Below are positions 7,324 to 13,537 of a stretch of 18,221 nt of DNA, piece after piece (position 1 is the stretch's first letter; the number at the start of each line of letters is the position of its first letter). The notes below the pieces were generated by a model. It worked only from the letters and a program-made list of their open reading frames with translations. It ran no database searches and was not told where the DNA came from. This stretch comes from an uncultured Rhodoplanes sp. (GTDB taxonomy: Bacteria > Pseudomonadota > Alphaproteobacteria > Rhizobiales > Xanthobacteraceae): NCBI GenBank assembly GCA_936924235.1, contig CAKZHN010000178.1:1-18221 (forward strand), written 5' to 3'. Position numbers and translations under genes: made by a program.

Positions 7324-8114
7324 CGGCGAAGCCGAATAAAGCCTGGGCGCGCCTGGCCGAGCTGTCGCTGCCGGCGCTGAGCGTCGTGGCCTTCATCGTG
7401 CTGTGGGAGGTGATCGTGCGCTGGCGCGGCATTGCGCCGATCTTCCTGCCGGCGCCCTCCTCCATCGCGGTCACGCTGTGGGACATGATCCTCGACGGCA
7501 CCATGGAGTATCACGTCGGCGTCACGGTGCTGCGCATCTTCGCGGGCTTCCTGGTCGCGGCCGTGACCGGCATCGCGCTCGGCGTCGTGATGGGCATGTC
7601 ACGCATCGTCGCCCGCGTGGCCGACATCTGGATCGCGGCGCTTTATCCCCTGCCGAAGATCTCGCTCATTCCGCTGCTGATCATCTGGCTCGGCACCGGC
7701 GAGGCCTACCGCATCGTCATCAGCGCCATCACGGCGTTCTTCCCGATCGTGATGAGCACCTACTCCGGCATCCGCCAGGCCGACCGCGGCCTGATCAAGG
7801 CCGCGAAGGACCTCGGCGCCAACACGCGCCAGATCCAGCTCAAGGTGGTGATCCCGGCCGCGATGCCGAGCATTCTGTCGGGCCTCCAGCTCGGCATGGG
7901 CGTGACCATCATCCTGATCGTGGCTGCCGAGATGATCGGAGGCTCGAGCCAGAGCGGCATGGGCTATCTCCTGATCAATTCGGGCCAGGTCATGGAGACC
8001 GAGAAGGTTTTCGCGAGCCTTGTGGTGCTCGCCGTGCTGGGCGCCGTCATTATCAAGCTGCAGCAATGGGGCGACCGCAAGATCGCGCCATGGGCCGAGA
8101 CCGAAGACCGATAG
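7320..8114 (+). CDS. ABC transporter permease, NitT/TauT family (second system)
   Basis: This 264-residue inner-membrane permease starts at the ATG overlapping the ATPase stop. It has hydrophobic segments near 17-34, 70-95, 103-125, 131-148, 191-208 and 228-246. The EAA-type coupling loop is at about 159-195 (IKAAKDLGANTRQIQLKVVI, then PAAMPSILSGLQLGMG). The N-terminal LWEVIVRWRGIAPIFLPAPS (28-47) and MGMSRIVARVADIWIAALYP (91-110) are typical for SsuC-like permeases. It is the only permease gene of this unit, so the channel should be a homodimer, unlike the tandem permeases of the system at 1-894. The binding protein gene follows after a 17-bp gap. Confidence 0.94.
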   Translation: MTAKPNKAWARLAELSLPALSVVAFIVLWEVIVRWRGIAPIFLPAPSSIAVTLWDMILDGTMEYHVGVTVLRIFAGFLVAAVTGIALGVVMGMSRIVARVADIWIAALYPLPKISLIPLLIIWLGTGEAYRIVISAITAFFPIVMSTYSGIRQADRGLIKAAKDLGANTRQIQLKVVIPAAMPSILSGLQLGMGVTIILIVAAEMIGGSSQSGMGYLLINSGQVMETEKVFASLVVLAVLGAVIIKLQQWGDRKIAPWAETEDR

Positions 8115-8131
8115 TAATAAGGAGAATGGGC

Positions 8132-9181
8132 ATGATCGGAATTGCAAGATTGATGGGGGCCGTGGCGCTTGCGGCTCTGGCTCTCACGGACGTGACGCAA
8201 GCCGCGGACAGGATCCGCATCGGCGAAGGGCCATTCATCACCGGCGGCGCATTCTTTGTCGCCCGCGAGAAGGGTTATTTCGCCAAGATGGGCATCGAGA
8301 TCGAGACCAAGTCGTTCATCGACGGCGCGCTGGCCGTGCCCTCGATGATCTCGGGCGAGCTCGATATGTCGTTCATGACGCCGAATGCGAGCCTGTTCAA
8401 CAGCGTCGCCAAAGGCGCACCGCTGGTCATCGTGCTCGACCGCGGCAGCAACAAGAAGGGCTATGCCTACACCATCGTGAACGTGAGCCAGGCGCTGGCG
8501 GACGCCGGCCTGAAATCGCTTGCCGATTTCGCCAAACTCAAGGGCAAGAAGATCGGCGTCGGCGCGCTCGGCAGCATCAACCAGTACAACACCGCGCAGG
8601 CGCTGGTGAAGGCCGGGCTCGATCCGGCGAAAGACGTGCAGTGGGTTGTGAACGTCTCGCAGCCCGATCTGATGAAGATGCTCGGTGCGGGTCAGGTCGA
8701 CGCCACGGATCTCGCGTGGCAGTTCGGCGTGTTCGCCCAGCAGAACAAGTGGGGGCCGATCGTCGCTTCCGGCGACGAGATGGTGCCGGACGCGGCCATC
8801 GGCATGTATGCGGTGCGCAAGGAGTTCCTCGACAAGAACCGCGACGTGGTGGTGCGCTTCGCGATGGCCTATCTGCATGCCGCCAAGGAGTTCAACGCCG
8901 CGGCCAAGGCGCCGGACCAGCACGCGGACATTGTCGAGATCCTCGCCAAGAACACCGCGTTGAACAAGCCGGAGCTGGTGAGGAGCATCGCGCCGAACTG
9001 GTCCTATGTGAGCGAGGACGGCACGCCGCTCGTCAAGTCGATCATGCAGATGCAGGATTTCTGGAACGGCCCGTATTTCCACTTCGTCGAGAAGAAGGTG
9101 ACCGAGGCGCAGCTGTTCGATCTCGGGGTCGCCAAGGAAGCCCAGGCGCGGCTCGCGAAGGACAAGCCGTTCGACAAGTAG
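8132..9181 (+). CDS. NitT/TauT-type ABC substrate-binding protein (NMT1/THI5-like), Sec-exported
   Basis: This 349-residue periplasmic receptor starts at ATG 8132, with AGGAG at 8120-8124 and 7-base spacing. The in-frame ATG at 8126 is too close to that site. A Sec signal peptide is clear: MIGIARLMGAVALAALALTD, with cleavage after VTQA (21-24). The mature protein shows IRIGEGPFITGGAFFVAREKG at its start, then GALAVPSMISGELDMSFMTP, LKGKKIGVGALGS, VDATDLAWQFGVF and VRKEFLDKNRDVVVRFAMAY, the normal domain order of SsuA/NMT1 proteins. As third gene after ATPase and permease it is the default receptor of that importer. It differs strongly from the divergent receptor at 5308-6294, including in export route. 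The substrate is unknown; similarity to THI5-like proteins does not by itself mean thiamine precursors. Confidence 0.92.
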   Translation: MIGIARLMGAVALAALALTDVTQAADRIRIGEGPFITGGAFFVAREKGYFAKMGIEIETKSFIDGALAVPSMISGELDMSFMTPNASLFNSVAKGAPLVIVLDRGSNKKGYAYTIVNVSQALADAGLKSLADFAKLKGKKIGVGALGSINQYNTAQALVKAGLDPAKDVQWVVNVSQPDLMKMLGAGQVDATDLAWQFGVFAQQNKWGPIVASGDEMVPDAAIGMYAVRKEFLDKNRDVVVRFAMAYLHAAKEFNAAAKAPDQHADIVEILAKNTALNKPELVRSIAPNWSYVSEDGTPLVKSIMQMQDFWNGPYFHFVEKKVTEAQLFDLGVAKEAQARLAKDKPFDK

Positions 9182-9234
9182 GCGGCGAGAGTACTTTCCA
9201 CTTGAATTGTGGCACGCCTGCACAACAAGCACAC

Positions 9235-9349
9235 TGTCACCCGCGGGCTTGACCCGCGAGTCCATGCGATGGCGCAGCGACGTACGCTCTTACGGCTGCC
9301 TTCGTCGCGACCCGCTCATGGATCGCCGGGTCAAGCCCGGCGATGACAC
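9235..9349. repeat. Pair of inverted REP-like palindromic elements
   Basis: Two related copies of about 32 bp lie in opposite orientation at 9235-9266 and 9317-9349. Their cores are GGGCTTGACCCG in one and CGGGTCAAGCCCG in the other; each is itself nearly palindromic, and both end in a CATG on the inner side. They could fold separately or pair across the 50-bp spacer as one long hairpin. Elements of this look (GGGTCAAGCCCGGCGATGAC) are familiar as intergenic repeats in Hyphomicrobiales genomes. They sit between the convergent binding protein gene and marR and may serve as a two-way terminator or transcript end protector. Confidence 0.7.
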
Positions 9350-9370
9350 CGCCGCTGTAGCTGGCTGGAT

Positions 9371-9430
9371 TCCGGATTCGCGCCCATAGTGTGTCAAACG
9401 CGAGTAGACGTGCCTTGGGCGCGCTCCGGA
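9371..9430. repeat. Second inverted repeat in the convergent intergenic region
   Basis: TCCGGATTCGCGCCC at 9371-9385 pairs nearly perfectly with GGGCGCGCTCCGGA at 9417-9430 across a loop of about 31 bases. The right arm runs into AATGACG just before the marR stop. This has the style of the REP-like copies next to it and may be part of the same composite element or act as a factor-assisted terminator for marR. Confidence 0.55.
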
Positions 9431-9443
9431 ATGACGACGGAGT

Positions 9444-10028
9444 TCAATCGCCCGCTTCGCCGTCCGCCCGCTCGTTCTCGAACGTCGCGAGCAGCTTGCC
9501 GAGCAGCGTGCCGAGCTCGTCACGGTCCCCTCGCGTCAGCCCGCCCAGGAGCTTCGACAATTCGCGGAAGTGAATGTCGATCGCCTTGTCGACCACCGCC
9601 TTGCCGGCCGGCGTCAGCCGCACGATGGTGACGCGCCGGTCGACCGTGTCGTGCCGCCGCTCGACCCAGCCCTTGCGCTCGACGCCGTCGATCCGATTGG
9701 TGATCGCGCCCGAGCTCAAGAGCGCCTCGCGATACATGTCGGTCGGCCGCAGCTCGTAGGGCTTCCCCGAACGCCGCAGCGCGGCAAGGATGCTGAAGCT
9801 TTCCCAGGTGAGATCCATGGGCTTGAGCCATTCCTCGGCACGGTCGCGAAAATAGATCGACAGCCGCTGCACCCGGCCGAGCACGCCGAGCGGCGAGATG
9901 TCGAGGCCGGGCTTCTCGGCCCGCCATTGCGCCATGAAGGTGGCGATCGAATCGTCCGCGCCGTTGCGCCCCGCGCCCCGGCTCTTGCTGCGGCTTGGAG
10001 AGGACGGCGTGTCTGGCGTGGATTTCAC
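9444..10028 (-). CDS. MarR-family transcriptional regulator
   Basis: This 194-residue cytoplasmic winged-helix protein should bind DNA as a dimer and release it on binding a small molecule, often an aromatic or carboxylic compound. The N-terminal 30 residues are polar and probably disordered (VKSTPDTPSSPSRSKSRGAG). A helical dimerisation part follows (GRVQRLSIYFRDRAEEWLKP, 51-70). The DNA-recognition helix region is LLSSGAITNRIDGVERKGWV (103-122), and the wing is HDTVDRRVTIVRLTPAGKAV (126-145) with the classic D-x-R-x5-LTxxG pattern. The start is the GTG at 10028; an in-frame TGA lies just upstream, so a longer form is excluded. It lies downstream of the amidohydrolase gene on the same strand and has its own operator-like promoter at 10066-10099, which suggests autoregulation. 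Confidence 0.93.
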   Translation of the reverse strand: MKSTPDTPSSPSRSKSRGAGRNGADDSIATFMAQWRAEKPGLDISPLGVLGRVQRLSIYFRDRAEEWLKPMDLTWESFSILAALRRSGKPYELRPTDMYREALLSSGAITNRIDGVERKGWVERRHDTVDRRVTIVRLTPAGKAVVDKAIDIHFRELSKLLGGLTRGDRDELGTLLGKLLATFENERADGEAGD

Positions 10029-10065
10029 GGCTCGGCTCGCTCATGACCCGCCATTACGGGGCCGA

Positions 10066-10096
10066 GATATCGTGAGCTTTATAATCTTAGTGTCAA
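10066..10096 (-). promoter_or_regulatory. Promoter of the marR gene
   Basis: On the minus strand TTGACA (10096-10091) is followed 19 bases later by the weak -10-like GATATC (10071-10066); CGATAT one base earlier is an alternative. The -35 and the following CTAAGAT are identical to those of the ABC operon promoter. Transcription would start about 30 bases before the GTG. Confidence 0.45.
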
Positions 10097-10099
10097 GCT
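10084..10099 (-). promoter_or_regulatory. Candidate MarR-family operator, site B
   Basis: On the minus strand the site reads AGCTTGACACTAAGAT. It shares a 15-base run with site A at 6451-6465 and the CTTGA and AAGAT half-sites with site C. It overlaps the marR -35 box and ends on the last base of the amidohydrolase stop codon (10101-10099), so marR can be transcribed separately from the upstream gene. Confidence 0.6.
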
Positions 10100-11517
10100 T
10101 ATTGCGGCGGCAGCCGCCAGTCCGGCTGCAATCGCATCTCCAGCCCGGCGTCGCACAGCAGCGCGCGTGCCACGCGCTCCGCCTCGGCGATCGTCGCCAT
10201 GCTGTCCTTCAGATGCTTGAACTGGCCGTCGCGATAGACCGTCTCGCCGTTGACCATCACGAGGCGGGCGTCCGCGCCGCGGCCGGCGCTGATGAAGGTC
10301 GAGATCGGGCGAAGCTGCACACCGATCTGAGGCTTCCTGGTATCGAACACCGCAATATCGGCGAGCTTGCCTGGTTTCAGCGAGCCGATGTCCTTGTCCA
10401 GGCCGAGCGCCTTGGCGCCGTTGATGGTCGCCATCTCGATCGCGGTCTCGTACGGGATGCGCGTCGGATCGAGATGCCGCACGTGCTGCAGATAGGCGCA
10501 GGCCTTCATCTGCTCGATCATGTCGACGCTGTAGTCGACCATCGGCCCGTCGGTGCCGAGCGCGACATTCATGCCGGCCCGGATGGCGTTGGCGATCGGT
10601 CCGATGCCGCCACCACGAATGGACTCGCTGGTCGGCGTGTAGACCAAGGTCGCGCCGACGCGGGCCATCTGCTCGATGTCGAGGTCGGTGCAGTGGATGC
10701 CGTGGATCATCAGCCACTGCGGATCGAGGATGCCGAGCTGCATCAGGTAGCGCACGTCGGTGCGGCCGGTCTCGCGCAGATAGCGCAGCATGCCCTTTTC
10801 CAGCGAGAAGGTGCCGCCGGAGATGTGGTTTGTGATCTTCACCCCAAGCTTCTTCGCAAGCTCATAACCGCGGCAGATCAGCTCCTCGGTGCTCATGCCG
10901 GCCGCGACCCAGTGCGCGTTCGACTCGATCACCATGGCCATGTGCACGAGGCCGTTTGACGCACCCTGCCAGCGCCGGTGCTCTTCCTCGAATTCGGCGA
11001 GCGACTCGTCGAGGCTGAGCGGATGGTTCGGATTGCCCGGCGTGCGGCAGCGCAGGTCCTTGGCGAACACCTGGCGAATGCCGAGCTCGGCCTGCGGCTC
11101 GATGGTGGCCTTGACCTTCGCCGGATTGGTCGTGGTCACCGAGTGGTTGAGCGCACAGGTGGTGCCGGTCGCCAGCATCTCCAGGCTGGCGACCGCGCTG
11201 CCGAGGCGCAGCCCCTCCTCCGAGATGCGCGATGCCAGGGGCAGCAGCAGGCCCGTGACCCAGTCCTCCAGCAGCATGCCATCCGCCGTTCCCTTGAACA
11301 GCGTGTACCAATGGTGCTGATGCATGTTGATCAGGCCGGGCATCACGATCGAGCCCGAAACGTCGATCACCTCGTCGTAGCCCGCCTCGTCCGCCGGCGA
11401 GCCTGCGCCGACCGCCTCGATCCGGTTGCCGTTCACTGCGACGTAACCGCGGGGATGCACCGCCCGCGCCTCGTCGACGGTGACCACGTATCCGTTCTTC
11501 AGCAGTTTCCGGCTCAT
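10099..11517 (-). CDS. Amidohydrolase-superfamily protein (COG0402, SsnA/TRZ-ATZ type)
   Basis: This 472-residue cytoplasmic metal-dependent hydrolase has the superfamily layout. It has an N-terminal beta-sandwich strand set (LLKNGYVVTVD, 5-15), then GLINMHQHH (61-69) with metal ligands H66 and H68. Further ligands are H231 in TNHISGG, H275 (or H272) in IHGIHCTDLD and D323 in LGTDGPM. The C-terminal sandwich return is GSLKPGKLADIAVFD (378-392). Deaminases of this group carry HxxE at the third site; here it is H231-I-S-G, so the usual general-base Glu is missing. The start at 11517 has GAGG 8 bases upstream; an in-frame ATG at 11544 with GGAG nearby is possible but adds a non-family extension. 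It is divergent from the alpha/beta hydrolase gene and preceded by the palindrome at 11561-11578. Substrate unknown. Confidence 0.88.
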   Translation of the reverse strand: MSRKLLKNGYVVTVDEARAVHPRGYVAVNGNRIEAVGAGSPADEAGYDEVIDVSGSIVMPGLINMHQHHWYTLFKGTADGMLLEDWVTGLLLPLASRISEEGLRLGSAVASLEMLATGTTCALNHSVTTTNPAKVKATIEPQAELGIRQVFAKDLRCRTPGNPNHPLSLDESLAEFEEEHRRWQGASNGLVHMAMVIESNAHWVAAGMSTEELICRGYELAKKLGVKITNHISGGTFSLEKGMLRYLRETGRTDVRYLMQLGILDPQWLMIHGIHCTDLDIEQMARVGATLVYTPTSESIRGGGIGPIANAIRAGMNVALGTDGPMVDYSVDMIEQMKACAYLQHVRHLDPTRIPYETAIEMATINGAKALGLDKDIGSLKPGKLADIAVFDTRKPQIGVQLRPISTFISAGRGADARLVMVNGETVYRDGQFKHLKDSMATIAEAERVARALLCDAGLEMRLQPDWRLPPQ

Positions 11518-11560
11518 GGAGAGGTCCTCAGCGCCACGCGCCATTAGTCTCCACGGTATT

Positions 11561-11578
11561 TATCTTGATATCAAGATA
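11561..11578. promoter_or_regulatory. Perfect 18-bp palindrome, candidate MarR-family operator, site C
   Basis: TATCTTGATATCAAGATA is identical to its own reverse complement, and two further base pairs match outside one mismatch on each side. AT-rich palindromes of this size with a TTGATATCAA-type centre are typical of MarR operators. It lies 44 bp before the amidohydrolase start and shares the CTTGA and AAGAT half-sites with sites A and B. On the minus strand it contains TTGATA, usable as a -35 box. Confidence 0.7.
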
Positions 11579-11701
11579 CATTCATCGACCGGATCAGGGA
11601 CGCGACGGCGACGACCGCCTTGACCGGCGGCCGATGGCCGGACGCTCGCGGCGCCGACATCATTTGAAGAACCCATCCAGCCGCTTGCGCGCTTTTCCCG
11701 G

Positions 11702-11731
11702 TTGACGACGGTTTGTATGTGTACATATGAT
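11702..11731 (+). promoter_or_regulatory. Promoter of the alpha/beta hydrolase - SDR - Liv-type operon
   Basis: TTGACG at 11702-11707 and TATGAT at 11726-11731 are 18 bases apart, each five of six to the sigma70 consensus. The expected transcription start near 11738 lies downstream of the ATG at 11727, so the true translation start is more likely 11769. Confidence 0.65.
11716..11727. promoter_or_regulatory. Candidate operator: inverted repeat inside the promoter spacer
   Basis: TATGT-GT-ACATA forms 5-bp inverted arms around a 2-base centre and overlaps the -10 box of the rightward promoter. It does not resemble the CTTGA/AAGAT sites, so a different regulator would be expected; GntR-type sites have this kind of TGT-ACA symmetry, but no such gene is in the window. 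Confidence 0.4.
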
Positions 11732-11768
11732 CTATGCCGGCCGCGAGATCAGCCCGCGAGATCCGCCA

Positions 11769-12626
11769 ATGCCCCGTGCGTCGACCAGGGACGGCATCCA
11801 ACTGTACTACGAAGAGGCCGGTTCGGGCCCGGCGGTCGTGTTCGTGCACGAATACGCGGCCGACTACCGGACCTGGGAGCCGCAGATGCGGCACTTCGCG
11901 CGCTCCCACCGCTGCGTCACCTACAGCCAGCGCGGCTATCCGCCGTCCGACATTCCGAACGACCCGGACGCTTATCTGCAGGACAAGTTCCGCGACGACG
12001 TCGTCGCAGTCATGGATGCGCTGAAGATCGACAAGGCCCACATCGTCGGCCACTCGATGGGCGCCGCGACCGCGCTCCACGTCGGCATCCGCTATCCGGA
12101 GCGCTGCATCTCGGTGATCGCCGCGGGCTGCGGCTACGGCTCGAGCGCCGATGCCGCCAAGGTGGAGGAAGCTCGCGCTGCGTCGCGCGAGACCGGCAAG
12201 ATGTTCGCCGAGACGCCGATGGAAGAGAGCGCGAAGCGCTACGCCGACGGCGTGGTGCGGCAGGCGCACAAGAACAAGGACCCGCGCGGCTACGCGCATT
12301 TCGTCAAGCTGTTGAGCGAGCATTCGCCGCTCGGTCATTCGCTGACCATGCTGAACCTGCAGGCCAAGCGGCCGTCGCTGTGGGAGATGGAAGCCGACCT
12401 GAAGCGCTTCAAGCCGCCGCTGTTCGTGATCGTCGGAGACGAGGACGACTGGTGCGTCGATGGCAGCATCTATCTGCGCCGCACCGTGCCGACCGCAGGC
12501 CTCTATGTGGTGCCGCGCACCGGCCACACGCTGACCAGCGAGGAGCCAGAGAAGTTCAACGCGGCGCTGGAGGAGTTCTTCGCCGAGACCGAGCGCGGCC
12601 GCTGGCTCGCGCACAAGCCGAAATAG
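11769..12626 (+). CDS. Alpha/beta hydrolase-fold enzyme
   Basis: This 285-residue cytoplasmic hydrolase probably cleaves an ester, lactone, enol-lactone or C-C bond. The nucleophile elbow is GHSMGAA at 94-100 with S96. The acid residue is most likely D226 in VGDEDDW (222-228), and the base is H253 in RTGHTL. The oxyanion loop reads VHEYAADYRTW (26-36), with HE where many relatives have HG. QRGYPPSD (54-61) is the usual strand 4 turn. ATG 11769 fits the family N-terminus (RDGIQLYYEEAGSGPAVVFV) and leaves the promoter upstream; an in-frame ATG at 11727 falls inside the -10 box. It is first in a rightward operon, 27 bp before the SDR gene. Substrate cannot be assigned. Confidence 0.88.
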   Translation: MPRASTRDGIQLYYEEAGSGPAVVFVHEYAADYRTWEPQMRHFARSHRCVTYSQRGYPPSDIPNDPDAYLQDKFRDDVVAVMDALKIDKAHIVGHSMGAATALHVGIRYPERCISVIAAGCGYGSSADAAKVEEARAASRETGKMFAETPMEESAKRYADGVVRQAHKNKDPRGYAHFVKLLSEHSPLGHSLTMLNLQAKRPSLWEMEADLKRFKPPLFVIVGDEDDWCVDGSIYLRRTVPTAGLYVVPRTGHTLTSEEPEKFNAALEEFFAETERGRWLAHKPK

Positions 12627-12653
12627 TCGATCCATAAAAACAGGAGGAGCCGG

Positions 12654-13472
12654 ATGGATCTCAAGCTCGCAGGAAAAACCGCGCTGGTGACCGGCGGCAG
12701 CGAAGGCATCGGCAAGGGCATTGCGCTTGCGCTCGCCAAGGAAGGCGTCGATGTCGCGATCTGCGCGCGGCGCATGGAGCCGCTGGAAGCCGCCGCCAAG
12801 GAAATCTCGAAGGCGACCGGCCGCAAGATCGTGCCGATCACGGCCGACCTGCGCCAGGACAAGGACGCCAAGAACTTCATCGAGCAGGCCCACAAGGCGC
12901 TCGGCCGTTGCGACATCATGATCAACAACGCCGGCTCCGCGGCCGGCGGCGTGATCGAGCATCTGACCGAGGACGACTGGGAGAAGGGCCTGCAGCTCAA
13001 GTTCATGGGCTACGTGCGCTGCCTGCGCTACGTGCTGCCGCTCATGGTCAAGCAGGGCGGCGGCCGTGTCGTCAACCTGATCGGCAACGACGGCGTGAAG
13101 CCGTCGTACTGGGAAATCTGCCCGGGCGCCGCCAACGCCGCGGGTCAGAACCTCACGCTCTCGCTCGCCGGCCAGTACGGCAAGCACGGCATCAGCTTCT
13201 GCGCCGTCAATCCGGGCCCGGTTCGCACCGAACGCTGGGCCGGACTCGTGAAGGCGATGTCGCGCGACATGAAGATTTCCTACGAGGAGGCCGACACGCT
13301 CGCGCCATCGTCGATCCCGATGGGCCGTATCGCCGAGGTCGACGAGGTCGCCAATCTCGTGGTGATGCTCGCCTCGCCGATGATGCAGATGGTCAACGGC
13401 ACCATGATCGAGATCGACGGCGGCCAGGACAAGCCGCTGATGGATCGCTTCCGCGACAAGAACCGGAGTTGA
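12654..13472 (+). CDS. Short-chain dehydrogenase/reductase-family protein with non-canonical active site
   Basis: This 272-residue Rossmann-fold protein keeps the cofactor part of the SDR family: TGGSEGIG at 13-20, CARR at 37-40 (basic residues suggesting NADP), ADL at 64-66 and NNAG at 91-94. PGPVRTERW at 188-196 and the C-terminal VNGTMIEIDGGQ are also standard. The active-site block is not. Where Ser and Y-x-x-x-K are expected, the protein reads NLIGNDG (141-147) and PGAANAAGQNLT (157-168), so Ser, Tyr and Lys align with G144, P157 and N161. It may bind NAD(P) without classical reductase chemistry, or belong to a divergent SDR branch with GAANAA in this place. AGGAGG at 12642-12647 with 6-base spacing fixes the start. 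It lies between the hydrolase and the transporter genes of one operon. Confidence 0.88.
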   Translation: MDLKLAGKTALVTGGSEGIGKGIALALAKEGVDVAICARRMEPLEAAAKEISKATGRKIVPITADLRQDKDAKNFIEQAHKALGRCDIMINNAGSAAGGVIEHLTEDDWEKGLQLKFMGYVRCLRYVLPLMVKQGGGRVVNLIGNDGVKPSYWEICPGAANAAGQNLTLSLAGQYGKHGISFCAVNPGPVRTERWAGLVKAMSRDMKISYEEADTLAPSSIPMGRIAEVDEVANLVVMLASPMMQMVNGTMIEIDGGQDKPLMDRFRDKNRS

Positions 13473-13537
13473 CTTCGGCAAACCGCGAGATCGACTATTG
13501 AACCAATTGCCGGACACACCTACGCAGGAGTCTTTCA

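Larger units (their letters stand above)
11545..11768. promoter_or_regulatory. Divergent control region between amidohydrolase and alpha/beta hydrolase genes
   Basis: No gene is supported here. The region holds the 18-bp palindrome at 11561-11578 near the amidohydrolase, and a separate promoter with its own inverted repeat at 11702-11731 for the rightward operon. The middle (about 11585-11695) is GC-rich and shows nothing I can name. Confidence 0.6.

Noticed and set aside
8132..9181. Thiamine precursor (HMP) transport based on NMT1/THI5 similarity
   Set aside because: The NMT1/THI5 domain covers many NitT/TauT receptors. No thi genes or TPP riboswitch are seen nearby.
9235..9430. CRISPR array
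   Set aside because: The repeats are inverted, unequal and only two or three in number, without regular spacers.
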